From the NCBI GenBank assembly GCA_012728595.1, contig JAAYEU010000006.1, positions 1 to 47,487 of the forward strand: 47,487 nt of DNA, read 5' to 3'. Of the stretch, positions 1 through 10,245 are shown piece after piece (within the stretch, counting starts at the first letter, position 1; each line of letters opens with the position of its first letter). Position numbers and translations under genes: made by a program. This DNA comes from Tissierellia bacterium. GTDB lineage: Bacteria > Bacillota > Clostridia > Tissierellales > Tepidimicrobiaceae. Below the pieces are notes generated by a model. It made no database searches. It was given only the letters and a program-made list of their open reading frames with translations, and was not told the DNA's origin.

Positions 1-2
1 AG

Positions 3-1907
3 AAGGACACAGGAAATGAATCTTTGGTCAATGAAATTTTTAGGGTAGCTCATACCTTAAAGGGTATGGCAGGTACAATGGGATTTACTAACATGGCTAA
101 TTTGACCCATGAAATGGAAAATGTACTAGACGGAATTAGAAATAAAGAGATAGTATTAACTGAAGATGTTATAGACATCATATTTGAATGTTTTGATGTG
201 TTGGATGAATCAGTGAATCAAATCGCCTCAAGCGGGGAAGAAAGTAAAGAGGATTTCACAGGCCTGGTTGAAAGGTTGAGAAGTATATCAAAAGGCAATG
301 GGAAAGAAGATGAGCTTCGAACTAGCACTAGTAAACTAGCTCCATATATTGACGAATATGTAATTAATATTATAAAGAAGGCAGAAGCAGAAGGACTGGA
401 TGCATACAATATCGAAATAAGATTAAGTCCAAACTGTATATTAAAATCGGCTAGGGCCTTTATCGTTGTCAACACATTAGAAACTATGGGGGAGATAATA
501 CATTCCAATCCTTCTATTGAGGATATAGAGGATGAAAAGTTTGATTTAACATTTTCACTAATCTTTATTTCTAAAGAGGAAGAAAAAAAGATAAAAGATA
601 GCTTAAATAGCATTTCTGAACTAGAAAATATCAATATTACGCCTATTAAGGAAACAGATGTTAATGATAAAGAAATAGGATTTTTAGAAGAAGATAATAG
701 GAGTAAGGATGCTAGCAATATAGTAGAAAAAAATGGGACAAGACATTTTGAAAGGCAAAATAAGGTTGGGAAAACGGTAAGGGTTGATATCGATAGATTG
801 GACAATCTTATGAATCTAGTCAGTGAACTTATAATAATAAAAACTAGAATGGATGAATTGAGCGATATTTCAAATAAGGAGAATATGACTGAGGCAATCG
901 AGTATCTGGAAAGGATTACAACTAGTCTACACGATGCCGTTATGAAAGTACGAATGGTACCTATAGAGAGGGTTTTCAACAGATTCCCACGCATGGTACG
1001 GGATTTATCAAAAGAGTTGAATAAGGAAATCAACTTACAAATGTATGGAGAAGAAACAGAAGTAGATAGAACTGTTATAGACGAAATAGGTGATCCATTA
1101 ATCCATATCATCAGAAATTCTATTGACCATGGAATAGAGACTCCAGAGGAGCGAGTAAAGTTAAATAAGCCTAAGGCAGGGAATGTGATCTTAAAAGCTT
1201 ACCCCGATGGAAACAATGTAGTTATAGAAGTAGTCGATGATGGTAGAGGTATAGATGCAGCCAAGGTAAGAAAAAAAGCAGTAGAGAAGGATTTGATTTC
1301 TTTGGAAGAATCCGAAACATTATCTGAAGACGATATAATCTCCTTATTGTTCCAACCTGGTTTTAGCACATCAGATGAAGTATCAGATGTCTCTGGTAGA
1401 GGAGTTGGGCTAGATGTAGTAAAAAGCAAAATTGAATCCATTAACGGATCCATAGAAATTGAAACCCAGCAAAACATAGGTACTAAATTTATAATTAGAA
1501 TACCGTTAACATTAGCAATCATACAAGCACTACTAATTAAACTAAAGGAAGAAATATATGCTATACCTTTAAGTTCCATAACTGAAATAATTAGCTTGCC
1601 AAAGGATAATATTAGAAATGTTCAAGGTCAGGATATTATCCTTTATAGAGGAAAAACCATACCCCTAATAAGATTACATCAAGTAATGGGATTGGACTTT
1701 GATGATAGTGGTGATGAGTATTTAGTTGTAGTAGTTAGAAAGGGAGAAAAACAAGCTGCTCTATTAGTAGAGGATTTAATAGGACAACAGGAGATTGTAA
1801 TTAAACCTTTAGGAAAATATTTATCCAATATCAGATATCTATCTGGAGCAACTATATTGGGTAATGGAAATGTATCTTTAATTTTAGATATTAATTCTTT
1901 GATATAG
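3..1907 (+). CDS. cheA: Chemotaxis histidine kinase CheA (5' truncated by window edge)
   Basis: Frame open to the left edge; HPt motif AHTLKGMAGTMGF, H-box region, HATPase motifs (IRNSIDHGIE, DDGRGID, GRGVGLDVV), CheW-like C-terminus. Confidence 0.97.
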   Translation, partial: KDTGNESLVNEIFRVAHTLKGMAGTMGFTNMANLTHEMENVLDGIRNKEIVLTEDVIDIIFECFDVLDESVNQIASSGEESKEDFTGLVERLRSISKGNGKEDELRTSTSKLAPYIDEYVINIIKKAEAEGLDAYNIEIRLSPNCILKSARAFIVVNTLETMGEIIHSNPSIEDIEDEKFDLTFSLIFISKEEEKKIKDSLNSISELENINITPIKETDVNDKEIGFLEEDNRSKDASNIVEKNGTRHFERQNKVGKTVRVDIDRLDNLMNLVSELIIIKTRMDELSDISNKENMTEAIEYLERITTSLHDAVMKVRMVPIERVFNRFPRMVRDLSKELNKEINLQMYGEETEVDRTVIDEIGDPLIHIIRNSIDHGIETPEERVKLNKPKAGNVILKAYPDGNNVVIEVVDDGRGIDAAKVRKKAVEKDLISLEESETLSEDDIISLLFQPGFSTSDEVSDVSGRGVGLDVVKSKIESINGSIEIETQQNIGTKFIIRIPLTLAIIQALLIKLKEEIYAIPLSSITEIISLPKDNIRNVQGQDIILYRGKTIPLIRLHQVMGLDFDDSGDEYLVVVVRKGEKQAALLVEDLIGQQEIVIKPLGKYLSNIRYLSGATILGNGNVSLILDINSLI

Positions 1908-1921
1908 AAAGAGGTGTTATT

Positions 1922-2353
1922 GTGTCTAGCGGGGGAGATAATAGATATGTTGTTTTTAAATTGAATCAGGAATACTATGGTTTACCAATAGAAAAGGTAA
2001 TATCTATAGAAAAGATAGGGGAAATTACTCGAATACCCAATGCACCCGATTATATTAAAGGAGTCATTAATTTAAGAGGCGAGGTTATCCCTGTTGTAAA
2101 CTTGAAGAGAAAATTGAATATAGGCGATAATGAATTAAACATGAATTCAAGAATAATAGTAGTCAATGAGGATGAAATGGTAGTTGGTCTTGTAGTCGAC
2201 TTTTCCTCTGAGGTATTAGAAATCGATAGGGAAGACATAGACAAGCCTCCTGAAACCAAAGACAATCAATTGATAGAATATATAAGCGGAATAGGCAAGA
2301 CTTCTGATAGATTGATTATAATATTGGATTTATTAAAAATATTGATGGATTAG
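1922..2353 (+). CDS. cheW: Chemotaxis adaptor CheW
   Basis: GTG start; KGVINLRGEVIPVVNL motif; follows cheA. Confidence 0.95.
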   Translation: MSSGGDNRYVVFKLNQEYYGLPIEKVISIEKIGEITRIPNAPDYIKGVINLRGEVIPVVNLKRKLNIGDNELNMNSRIIVVNEDEMVVGLVVDFSSEVLEIDREDIDKPPETKDNQLIEYISGIGKTSDRLIIILDLLKILMD

Positions 2354-2366
2354 GGGAGAGTTGGCT

Positions 2367-2969
2367 ATGGATGTAGAAAATTTAAATAGTATGATGATAG
2401 ATGTGCTAAAAGAAATTGGAAATATAGGCTCAGGTAATGCCGTAACAGCCTTATCAAATATGTTGGCAAAACGAATTGATATGATGGTACCAAAGGTTAG
2501 AATCTTAGAGTTTAATGATGTAGCAGAAATACTGGGTGGAGAAGAAGAAATTGTAGTTGGCATATATTTAGACTTAAATGCCGATATAAAAGGGAATATC
2601 ATGTTTATTTTGGATTTAGATTCAGCTCTGAACCTTACTAATATGCTATTAGATAAAGAAGACGATGAATTAGGTGATATTGCTATATCAGCTCTATCAG
2701 AGGTCGGTAATATACTAGCTTCTTCATATGTTAATTCATTGAGTAGCTTAACTGGGCTAAAGATTACAGTTTCAGTACCTTCATTAGCTATAGATATGGC
2801 AGGAGCAATTTTGTCAGTTCCCGCTATTCAGTTTGGGCTTATTGCAGATCAGGTATTATTCATAGAAACTGTCTTTAAAGAGGGGAAAAGTTCAGTATAT
2901 GGCAACCTTTTCCTATTACCAGATATGGCTTCTTTCGAAAAAATACTTTCTAAATTAGGGGTTTTGTAA
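2367..2969 (+). CDS. cheC: CheC-family CheY-P phosphatase (ORF track start 2361; ATG at 2367 preferred)
   Basis: EIGNIGSGNAVTALS and ALSEVGNILASSYVNSLS duplicated CheC motifs. Confidence 0.95.
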   Translation: MDVENLNSMMIDVLKEIGNIGSGNAVTALSNMLAKRIDMMVPKVRILEFNDVAEILGGEEEIVVGIYLDLNADIKGNIMFILDLDSALNLTNMLLDKEDDELGDIAISALSEVGNILASSYVNSLSSLTGLKITVSVPSLAIDMAGAILSVPAIQFGLIADQVLFIETVFKEGKSSVYGNLFLLPDMASFEKILSKLGVL

Positions 2970-2970
2970 A

Positions 2971-3453
2971 ATGAAAAAGATTAAAGTTGGCATGGCTGAT
3001 TATAACGTAGTAAAGGCTCCTGGCATATTGACAACCCTTGGTCTGGGTTCTTGTGTTGGTATAGCCCTTTATGATAAATTCAATAAGGTAGCAGGACTGG
3101 CCCATGTTATGTTACCGTCGAGCAAAGAGATTAAAAACAATGAGAATAAAGCAAAATTTGTAGATACAGGTATAGAGCTTCTTATAGAAAGTTTATTAAA
3201 GGAAGGAGCAGTAATGAAAAATATAACTGCAAAGATAGTTGGTGGTGCCCAGATGTTTTCTTTTAACAATAATAGTAGTATACTTAAAATAGGAGAAAGA
3301 AATGTTTTGGCGACTAGAGAGAAGCTTAAAGAATTAAATATTAAAATTTTAGCAGAAGATACTGGTGGAAATTATGGAAGAACTATTGAACTAGATGCAG
3401 AGGATGGTTCATTATTGGTTAAAACTATCGGGCATGGCACAAAAATAATTTGA
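2971..3453 (+). CDS. cheD: Chemoreceptor glutamine deamidase CheD
   Basis: LGSCVGIALYD, AGLAHVMLP and KIVGGAQMF motifs; TGA stop. Confidence 0.96.
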   Translation: MKKIKVGMADYNVVKAPGILTTLGLGSCVGIALYDKFNKVAGLAHVMLPSSKEIKNNENKAKFVDTGIELLIESLLKEGAVMKNITAKIVGGAQMFSFNNNSSILKIGERNVLATREKLKELNIKILAEDTGGNYGRTIELDAEDGSLLVKTIGHGTKII

Positions 3454-3478
3454 TATTCCATAGGGAGGTAAATCTACT

Positions 3479-4225
3479 ATGAAAACGGATGAACTATGGA
3501 AAAGATATGCAAAGAATAGGGATAGAACTACTAAGCAATTACTAATAGAAAAATATGTCGATCTAGTAAAGATTGTTGCTGGTAGAATGTATAATTTCTA
3601 TGGGAGTAAAGTAGAATATGAAGATTTAATAGGATATGGAGTAATAGGCTTAATTGATAGCATAGAACGATTCGATATAAATAAAAACATAAAATTTGAA
3701 ACTTATGCCCAAATTAGGATAAAAGGAACTATCATCGATAATATAAGAAAACTAGATTGGGTACCCCGAAGCTTAAGAAAGAAATCGAAAGACATCCAAA
3801 ATGGCATATCCTACTTAGAAAACAAACTGGGCAGAAGCCCTACAAATGAGGAATTATCAGAACATTTAGGTATTTCTCTGGAGGAACTAGAAAATTGCCT
3901 TGCGGATATTACAAATTTTAATGTCACTTCTTTAGAAGATTTGTTAATAAATAAAGGTGAATACCTTATCAAGGATGATAGAAGTTCCACTACACCGGAA
4001 TATTCTTTTGAAAAAAAGGAAATAATAGAAGTTCTAGGCAGAATAATTGATGACTTACAGGAAAATGAGAAAATGGTTATATCTTTATATTACTATGAAG
4101 AACTAACTTATAAGGAAATAGGACATATTATGAATTTATCGGAGTCGAGAATATCCCAAATACATAGCAAGGCAATATTTAATATTAAGAATAGATTGAA
4201 AAAGCTTGGTATATATGAGAATTAA
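3479..4225 (+). CDS. sigD: RNA polymerase sigma factor SigD/FliA/WhiG family
   Basis: Sigma-70 regions 2-4 (EDLIGYGVIGLIDSIERFD; YKEIGHIMNLSESRISQIHSKA); follows cheD. Confidence 0.95.
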   Translation: MKTDELWKRYAKNRDRTTKQLLIEKYVDLVKIVAGRMYNFYGSKVEYEDLIGYGVIGLIDSIERFDINKNIKFETYAQIRIKGTIIDNIRKLDWVPRSLRKKSKDIQNGISYLENKLGRSPTNEELSEHLGISLEELENCLADITNFNVTSLEDLLINKGEYLIKDDRSSTTPEYSFEKKEIIEVLGRIIDDLQENEKMVISLYYYEELTYKEIGHIMNLSESRISQIHSKAIFNIKNRLKKLGIYEN

Positions 4226-4240
4226 TTAGGAGGCAAGAGT

Positions 4241-5650
4241 ATGTATAAGATCTCTCCCAATGTTAGTATAGAAGTTACTAAAGATGGTTTAAAAGCTTAT
4301 ATTATAGTGTGGGATGAGCCTAAAGATTATAGTGTAAATACAGACAAATTTGAATTTGACCAGGGAACTATTGAAGAAATAATTGGAAAGGTAAAAGAGT
4401 TTTTAAAAGTAGGATTAAAGGAAGACAAGCTATGGAACATCTTCTCCGATGAGCTATTCAATGAAAAGATACTTATTGCAGAGGGAATTACGCCCATTGA
4501 TGGCAAGGACGGATACATAAAATACCATTTCGATTTAGAGAAAAAAATTTCACCAAAAGTATTAGAGGATGGCACCGTTGACTATAGGGAATTAGATATA
4601 ATTAGAAACGTAAAAAAAGGTGATATCTTAGCTGAATTAATACCAGCCAAGGAAGGAAAATCTGGATCCAAGGTTACTGGTGAACCCATACCATATAAAA
4701 AAGGCAGAACTCCATTACTGAAGTATGGTAAAAATGTAAGATTATTGGAAGATGGAGTTACCCTTGTAGCTGAAAAAGATGGTCATGTAGAAGTAAAGAA
4801 TGGAAAAGTTGTAGTTCTAGATGTCTTTGAAGTTGAAAATGTAGACAATAAGGTAGGAAATATCTATTTTAATGGAACGGTTGTAGTTAGAAAAAATGTT
4901 TATAATGGCTATCAAATTAAAGCAGATGGAGATGTAATAGTTAATGGAATAATCGAAGGGGCTTATGTGGAAAATGAAGGAGATGTGGTAGTTAAACGTG
5001 GAATTCAGGGGCATAATAAATTAACTATAAATTCAGCAGGTAATGTGACAACCAGATTTATTGAAAACGCCATCATAAACTCTAAAAAAAATATAAGAGC
5101 TGAAGCTATTATGCATAGTAACGTATTTTGTAATGGTGATATCATTCTTATTGGGAAAAGGGGTTTAATAGTCGGTGGAATATGTAGGGCAGGCGGTAAT
5201 ATTCATGCTAAAACCATTGGCTCTTCAATGGCCACTAAGACCGTTTTAGAGGTAGGAATAGACCCTGACCTAAAGAAAAGATATGAAGACCTTAGTGAAC
5301 AAATCAAAACGGCGGAAGACAATTTAGATAAAGTGGTAAAATCTCTTGAGATATTAAATAGATTAAAAACTGCTAATAGATTAGATGATAAAAACACTGA
5401 AATGCTATCAAAATTACTTAAGACAAGAGAGACCCTCGAGAGCCAGCTGATGGAACTAAAAGAAGAGTATCAATTTACTAAATCCAAAATAGACAACCTA
5501 TCAAATGGGAAAATCAAAGTATCGGATACAGTATATCCAGGGGTAAGAATTGTAATAGGAAATAGTTCTATGACTGTAAGGGATGAGTTAAAAAGATGTA
5601 CTTTTTATAGAGATGAGGGAGAAATCCGAATAGGGCCATATTGGGAGTGA
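4241..5650 (+). CDS. FapA/DUF342 family protein
   Basis: Repeated G-x-V beta-helix pattern (GDVIVNGIIEGAYVENEGDVVVKRGIQG) with C-terminal coiled coil; typical of che/sigD clusters in Firmicutes. Confidence 0.85.
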   Translation: MYKISPNVSIEVTKDGLKAYIIVWDEPKDYSVNTDKFEFDQGTIEEIIGKVKEFLKVGLKEDKLWNIFSDELFNEKILIAEGITPIDGKDGYIKYHFDLEKKISPKVLEDGTVDYRELDIIRNVKKGDILAELIPAKEGKSGSKVTGEPIPYKKGRTPLLKYGKNVRLLEDGVTLVAEKDGHVEVKNGKVVVLDVFEVENVDNKVGNIYFNGTVVVRKNVYNGYQIKADGDVIVNGIIEGAYVENEGDVVVKRGIQGHNKLTINSAGNVTTRFIENAIINSKKNIRAEAIMHSNVFCNGDIILIGKRGLIVGGICRAGGNIHAKTIGSSMATKTVLEVGIDPDLKKRYEDLSEQIKTAEDNLDKVVKSLEILNRLKTANRLDDKNTEMLSKLLKTRETLESQLMELKEEYQFTKSKIDNLSNGKIKVSDTVYPGVRIVIGNSSMTVRDELKRCTFYRDEGEIRIGPYWE

Positions 5651-5655
5651 TACAC

Positions 5656-5964
5656 ATGGCTATTAAGCCTGTAGATTATGTAAATATAGTTTCCAAGTCT
5701 CAAGAAATCGCAAAACTTCGACAGGTGGAACATGACAAGGTAAGAGTCCAAATGGAACAAGGCATTATTCAACAGGAAAAGCTAAGAGAAAATAAGCGTA
5801 AAAAGGTTATGGATACAAATAAAAGTGAAAATTTAATGGTTGAGCTAGACAAGAGGAATCAATCCGGGAATTATCATAGTAAGAAGAAGGACAAAAAAAA
5901 GGATAAGAAAAACAAAAAGGAAGATAAATGGCAAATAGGCAATAAAGTGGATATAAAAATTTAG
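5656..5964 (+). CDS. Small Lys-rich conserved hypothetical protein
   Basis: ATG at 5656; MAIKPVDYVNIVSKSQEIAKLRQVEHDK..., highly charged KKKDKKKDKKNKKEDK tail; in operon. Confidence 0.7.
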   Translation: MAIKPVDYVNIVSKSQEIAKLRQVEHDKVRVQMEQGIIQQEKLRENKRKKVMDTNKSENLMVELDKRNQSGNYHSKKKDKKKDKKNKKEDKWQIGNKVDIKI

Positions 5965-5970
5965 ATAGGG

Positions 5971-6453
5971 ATGATGGTCTTGACGGTTATATTAAATGTT
6001 GTTGGTGTAATTTTCATTTTGATAGCTTTGATATTAATAAATAAAATGTCCAATAATGAGAAGGAAATATATGAGTCAATAATAATGATGCATAAAGATA
6101 TAAAATATTACTCTGCAACTGTAGAAAATATTATGAACGATTTTGAAGAATTGATTGATACTAGTTTGGCTAAATTGAGCGTTTTAGAGAAGAAAGAGTT
6201 AAATAAAGCTGTAAGTATAACAGAGGTAGAAACTAACCTAAATAAAAGCGAGAACAAGGAAGCCATAATATCAGATCAAATTGGAAAAACTAAAAATGAT
6301 GAAATGAACTCTAACAATATTAGTAGAAGCATAATCCAATTGAAGAAGGAAGGACTATCTACTGAAGAAATCGCAAAAAAGTTAAATAAAAGTGTTAGAG
6401 AGATTGAGATAATATTAAAAATCTGGTCAAAAGTTTATAAAGGCGATATGTAA
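5971..6453 (+). CDS. SwrB/YlxL-like (DUF6115-type) membrane-anchored protein
   Basis: N-terminal TM helix, C-terminal helix-turn-helix-like LKKEGLSTEEIAKKLNKSVREIEIILKI; sits between sigD and rpsB as ylxL/swrB does in Bacillus. Confidence 0.65.
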   Translation: MMVLTVILNVVGVIFILIALILINKMSNNEKEIYESIIMMHKDIKYYSATVENIMNDFEELIDTSLAKLSVLEKKELNKAVSITEVETNLNKSENKEAIISDQIGKTKNDEMNSNNISRSIIQLKKEGLSTEEIAKKLNKSVREIEIILKIWSKVYKGDM

Positions 6454-6540
6454 AAAGAGTGAAACTAAAGCGATATTTGGATCATTTTATAAGTTTCATG
6501 AAATTTCCCCTTAATTTGAAAAAATATTAGTTCCAAAATA

Positions 6541-6569
6541 TTGATAAATAATTCCGTATATGTTATACT
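6541..6569 (+). promoter_or_regulatory. Sigma-A promoter for rpsB operon
   Basis: TTGATA (6541-6546), N17, TATACT (6564-6569). Confidence 0.75.
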
Positions 6570-6597
6570 ACTAAAGGTGATTACACACACTTTCTGA

Positions 6598-6631
6598 TAT
6601 TTAAAGTTGTGCCTATAGGGTCCTTTAAATA
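6598..6631 (+). promoter_or_regulatory. Candidate rpsB leader hairpin
   Basis: TATTTAAAG / CTTTAAATA perfect 9-bp arms with CCTATAGG in the loop, downstream of promoter and upstream of rpsB. Confidence 0.45.
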
Positions 6632-6673
6632 GATGAGGAAGGTGGAGGTTTAAAACATGGAGGTGAATTGAAT

Positions 6674-7381
6674 ATGTCAGTAATTACAATGAAAAGTTTG
6701 CTAGAAGCAGGAGTACATTTTGGTCATCAAACTAGAAGATGGAATCCTAAAATGGCAGAATATATCTTTACCGAAAGAAATGGAATTTACATCATCGACC
6801 TACAAAAAACAGTTAAGATGGTTGAGGTAGCATACAATTTTGTTAGAGAATTAGCTGCCGAGGGTGGAGAGATTCTTTTCGTTGGGACCAAAAAGCAAGC
6901 TCAGGAAGCTATTGAGACAGAAGCCAAGAGATGTGGCATGCATTATGTTAACCAAAGATGGTTAGGAGGAACGCTTACCAATTATAAGACTATCAGAAAG
7001 AGAATTGAAAGATTACATGAGCTAGGTAAAATGGAAGAAGAAGGATTATTTGAAGTTTTACCTAAAAAAGAAGTAATCAAATTAAATCATGAAAGGGAAA
7101 GACTTGAGAAGTTCTTAGGCGGAATTAAAAATATGAATAGAATTCCTGATGCTTTATATGTAGTTGATCCCAGAAAGGAAAAGATTGCAGTTAACGAAGC
7201 AAGAATTTTAGGTATTCCAGTAGTAGCAATAGTAGATACAAACTGTGATCCAGATGAAATTGACTATGTTATTCCTGGTAACGATGATGCCATAAGAGCG
7301 GTAAAACTACTAACTGAAACTATAGCAAATGCAGTATTGGAAGGCAAACAGGGAGAGCAGATAGTTGATGTAGAAGAATAG
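6674..7381 (+). CDS. rpsB: 30S ribosomal protein S2
   Basis: [30 protein letters not shown] 6674 preferred over track start 6668. Confidence 0.98.
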   Translation: MSVITMKSLLEAGVHFGHQTRRWNPKMAEYIFTERNGIYIIDLQKTVKMVEVAYNFVRELAAEGGEILFVGTKKQAQEAIETEAKRCGMHYVNQRWLGGTLTNYKTIRKRIERLHELGKMEEEGLFEVLPKKEVIKLNHERERLEKFLGGIKNMNRIPDALYVVDPRKEKIAVNEARILGIPVVAIVDTNCDPDEIDYVIPGNDDAIRAVKLLTETIANAVLEGKQGEQIVDVEE

Positions 7382-7386
7382 AAAAG

Positions 7387-7432
7387 GGTAAGGGTATAAA
7401 GGGGTATCTTCCTTTACACTCTTACCATTTTT
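7387..7432 (+). terminator. Terminator/attenuator between rpsB and tsf
   Basis: GGTAAGGGTATAAAGG ... CCTTTACACTCTTACC, about 16 paired positions with one mismatch, then ATTTTT. Confidence 0.75.
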
Positions 7433-7452
7433 AACAATAAAGGAGGGTTAGA

Positions 7453-8100
7453 ATGAGTATAAGCGCAGCACAAGTAAAAGAACTAAGGGAAAGAACTGGA
7501 GCTGGAATGCTTGACTGTAAAAAAGCTTTAGTTGAAACCAATGGTGATATAGAAAAAGCAATCGATTTATTAAGAGAGAAAGGCTTATCTCAGGCTGCAA
7601 AGAAATCTAGTAGAATTGCAGCAGAAGGATTGATTGATGCATATATTCACGGTGGAAGAATTGGGGTGTTGATAGAGGTTAATTCTGAAACCGATTTTGT
7701 TGCAAAGACTGATGAGTTTAAGCAATTTGTAAGGGATATGGCTATGCAAGTTGCAGCAGCTAATCCAAAATATATCAAGAAAGAAGATGTTCCTGAAGAG
7801 GAAGTAAATAAGGAAAAAGAAATACTTATGCAACAAGCTGTAAACGAAGGCAAACCAGAACATATAGCAGAAAAAATTGTAGAAGGTAGATTAGAAAAAT
7901 TCTTTGAGCAAATCTGCTTACTAGAGCAACCTTTTATCAAGGAGCCAAGTGTTAAAGTAAAAGATTTATTGAATGAAAAAATAGCCAAAATAGGGGAAAA
8001 TCTAGTAATCAGAAGATTTGTTAGATATGAAGTAGGAGAAGGAATTGAGAAAAAAGAAGAAAACTTTGCTGAAGAAGTAGCAAAGCAAATGAAAATGTAG
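7453..8100 (+). CDS. tsf: Elongation factor Ts
   Basis: [37 protein letters not shown]. Confidence 0.98.
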   Translation: MSISAAQVKELRERTGAGMLDCKKALVETNGDIEKAIDLLREKGLSQAAKKSSRIAAEGLIDAYIHGGRIGVLIEVNSETDFVAKTDEFKQFVRDMAMQVAAANPKYIKKEDVPEEEVNKEKEILMQQAVNEGKPEHIAEKIVEGRLEKFFEQICLLEQPFIKEPSVKVKDLLNEKIAKIGENLVIRRFVRYEVGEGIEKKEENFAEEVAKQMKM

Positions 8101-8133
8101 TTAAATGGAGAACACTGGTTGTTCTCCATTTAA
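8101..8133 (+). terminator. Hairpin between tsf and pyrH (terminator-like, weak T tract)
   Basis: TTAAATGGAGAAC-ACTGGTT-GTTCTCCATTTAA, perfect 13-bp arms. Confidence 0.55.
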
Positions 8134-8174
8134 ATAAGCATTTGTTTTTATTGACAAAATTTGGGAGGATATAT

Positions 8175-8891
8175 ATGGTAGAACCTGTTTATAAAAGAGT
8201 AGTATTAAAATTAAGTGGAGAAGCATTATCTGGCGGTAAAGGATATGGAATAGATACTGAAACCGTTAAGAGGATTGCAAATGAGATTAAAGAACTACAA
8301 AAACTCGGAGTAGAGGTCGCTATAGTAGTTGGTGGTGGTAACTTCTGGAGAGGTAGGTCAGCCCCAAATATAGATAGGGCAACTTCAGACTATATGGGAA
8401 TGTTAGGAACTGTTATAAATGCACTTGCACTTCAGGATGCATTGGAAAACATAGGGGTTATTACCAGGGTACAAACTGCTATAGAAATGAGACAAATTGC
8501 AGAACCATACATCAGAAGAAGAGCGATACGACATCTTGAAAAAGGAAGAGTTGTTATTTTTGCTGCAGGTTCTGGAAATCCATATTTTTCAACTGATACA
8601 ACTGCTGCATTAAGGGCTGCAGAAATAGAAGCTGAGGTTATATTGTTAGCCAAAAAAGGTGTAGATGGAGTTTACGATTCAGACCCATATGAAAATGCAG
8701 CTGCTAAAAAATTCGATGAGTTGAGATACATAGATATATTAAATATGGGTTTAGGAATTATGGATTCTACTGCAACTTCTTTATGTATGGACAACAATAT
8801 ACCAATTATTGTTTTTGGTATAGATGAACCTAACAATATAGTCGATGTTGTCTTGGGTAAAAAAATTGGCACTCATGTAAAGGAGGGGTAA
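8175..8891 (+). CDS. pyrH: UMP kinase
   Basis: [31 protein letters not shown] at 8175 after GGGAGG. Confidence 0.97.
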   Translation: MVEPVYKRVVLKLSGEALSGGKGYGIDTETVKRIANEIKELQKLGVEVAIVVGGGNFWRGRSAPNIDRATSDYMGMLGTVINALALQDALENIGVITRVQTAIEMRQIAEPYIRRRAIRHLEKGRVVIFAAGSGNPYFSTDTTAALRAAEIEAEVILLAKKGVDGVYDSDPYENAAAKKFDELRYIDILNMGLGIMDSTATSLCMDNNIPIIVFGIDEPNNIVDVVLGKKIGTHVKEG

Positions 8892-8892
8892 T

Positions 8893-9450
8893 ATGTATTT
8901 AGATGTTCATAAGGAAGCAGAACAAAAAATGAAAAAGTCTGTGGAGGTTTTTAAAGATGAGCTTAAAAGCATAAGGGCAGGAAGGGCAAATCCTGCATTA
9001 TTGGATCAGATTTCTATCGATTATTATGGGACTTTAACACCTTTAAAACAGGTGGCCAGTATTTCTGCTCCTGAACCCAGGTTATTGGTAGTTCAACCTT
9101 GGGATGCTAATTTAATTCCTGTTATCGAAAAAGAGATACTGAAATCGGATTTGGGTTTAAATCCATCTAACGATGGAAAGGTAATTAGATTACCCATACC
9201 ACTACTTACTGAAGAAAGAAGGAAAGAATTGGTTAGGCTTGTAAAAAAGAGTGCCGAAAATGCTAAGGTTTCAATTAGGAATATTAGAAGAGAAGCAAAC
9301 GATGCTATAAAAAAGATGGAAAAGGAAAAAACCTTAAGTGAAGATGATAGAAAACTAGCAGAAGCTGAAACACAAAAGTTGACAGATAAATATATTGAGC
9401 AAATCGATGAGCTTACAAGTAAAAAAGAAGAAGAGTTATTAGAGGTCTAA
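8893..9450 (+). CDS. frr: Ribosome recycling factor
   Basis: [23 protein letters not shown]. Confidence 0.98.
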   Translation: MYLDVHKEAEQKMKKSVEVFKDELKSIRAGRANPALLDQISIDYYGTLTPLKQVASISAPEPRLLVVQPWDANLIPVIEKEILKSDLGLNPSNDGKVIRLPIPLLTEERRKELVRLVKKSAENAKVSIRNIRREANDAIKKMEKEKTLSEDDRKLAEAETQKLTDKYIEQIDELTSKKEEELLEV

Positions 9451-9455
9451 GTATT

Positions 9456-9484
9456 CCCCTTCTTAAAATAGAAGGGGTTTTTGA
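9456..9484 (+). terminator. Rho-independent terminator after frr
   Basis: CCCCTTCT-TAAAAT-AGAAGGGG-TTTTT. Confidence 0.85.
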
Positions 9485-9501
9485 TGATGGGAGGAGTTTT
9501 T

Positions 9502-10245
9502 GTGGGTAATTGCAATTTATTAGAGCTGAGAAAGAAAATCGACATGGATAGATTGCCAAGACATATTGCAATTATAATGGATGGCAATGGCAGATGGGCT
9601 AAAAAAAGATTTTTACCCAGGACTGCGGGACATAGGGAAGGAATGAAAAGGGTAATAGAGATAGTAGAGGTAGCAGAAAAGTTAAATATTGAATACCTAT
9701 CCCTCTTTGCTTTTTCCACTGAAAATTGGAAAAGACCAAAAGAAGAGGTAGAGGGACTAATGAAATTATTAGTTGAATATATAAGGATTGAATTAGATAG
9801 AATCCATAAGAATAATATAAAGATTCAAACTATGGGCGATATAAGTAGGTTACCTGAATTCGCTAGAAAGGAAGTAGAGAGGGCAATAGATTTAACAAAA
9901 GATAACACCAAAATGGTTTTAAATATAGGTTTAAATTACGGTGGTAGGAGTGAAATCATTCGGGGTATAAAGAACTTGTTAGAAGATGTTAGAATGGGTA
10001 AAATAGATATAGAGGGAGTAGATGAAGATTCCTTTAAAAGATATCTTTATACTAGTGACCTTCCAGATCCTGACCTATTGATTAGGCCTAGTGGAGAGTT
10101 AAGAGTTAGTAATTTTATGTTATACCAAATAGCCTATACTGAATTTTGGTTTTCAGATATCTATTGGCCAGATTTTAAAGAAGAACATCTATATATGGCT
10201 ATTATTGATTATCAAAGAAGAAATAGAAGATTTGGAGGAATTTAG
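9502..10245 (+). CDS. uppS: Undecaprenyl diphosphate synthase
   Basis: LPRHIAIIMDGNGRWAKKR; GTG at 9502 after GGGAGGAG. Confidence 0.96.
   Translation: MGNCNLLELRKKIDMDRLPRHIAIIMDGNGRWAKKRFLPRTAGHREGMKRVIEIVEVAEKLNIEYLSLFAFSTENWKRPKEEVEGLMKLLVEYIRIELDRIHKNNIKIQTMGDISRLPEFARKEVERAIDLTKDNTKMVLNIGLNYGGRSEIIRGIKNLLEDVRMGKIDIEGVDEDSFKRYLYTSDLPDPDLLIRPSGELRVSNFMLYQIAYTEFWFSDIYWPDFKEEHLYMAIIDYQRRNRRFGGI

Noticed and set aside
218-1111. 297-aa minus-strand ORF within cheA, and similar minus-strand ORFs throughout (e.g. 7647-8129, 14184-14624, 45158-45553)
   Set aside because: All lie antisense to clear conserved genes, have Ser/Ile/Leu-rich composition typical of mirrored AT-rich codons, and show no recognisable motifs.
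2572-2592. Sigma-D-like GCCGATAT motif in cheC (TAAATGCCGATAT)
   Set aside because: The TAAA element is only 1-2 nt away instead of about 15 nt, and it lies within coding sequence.
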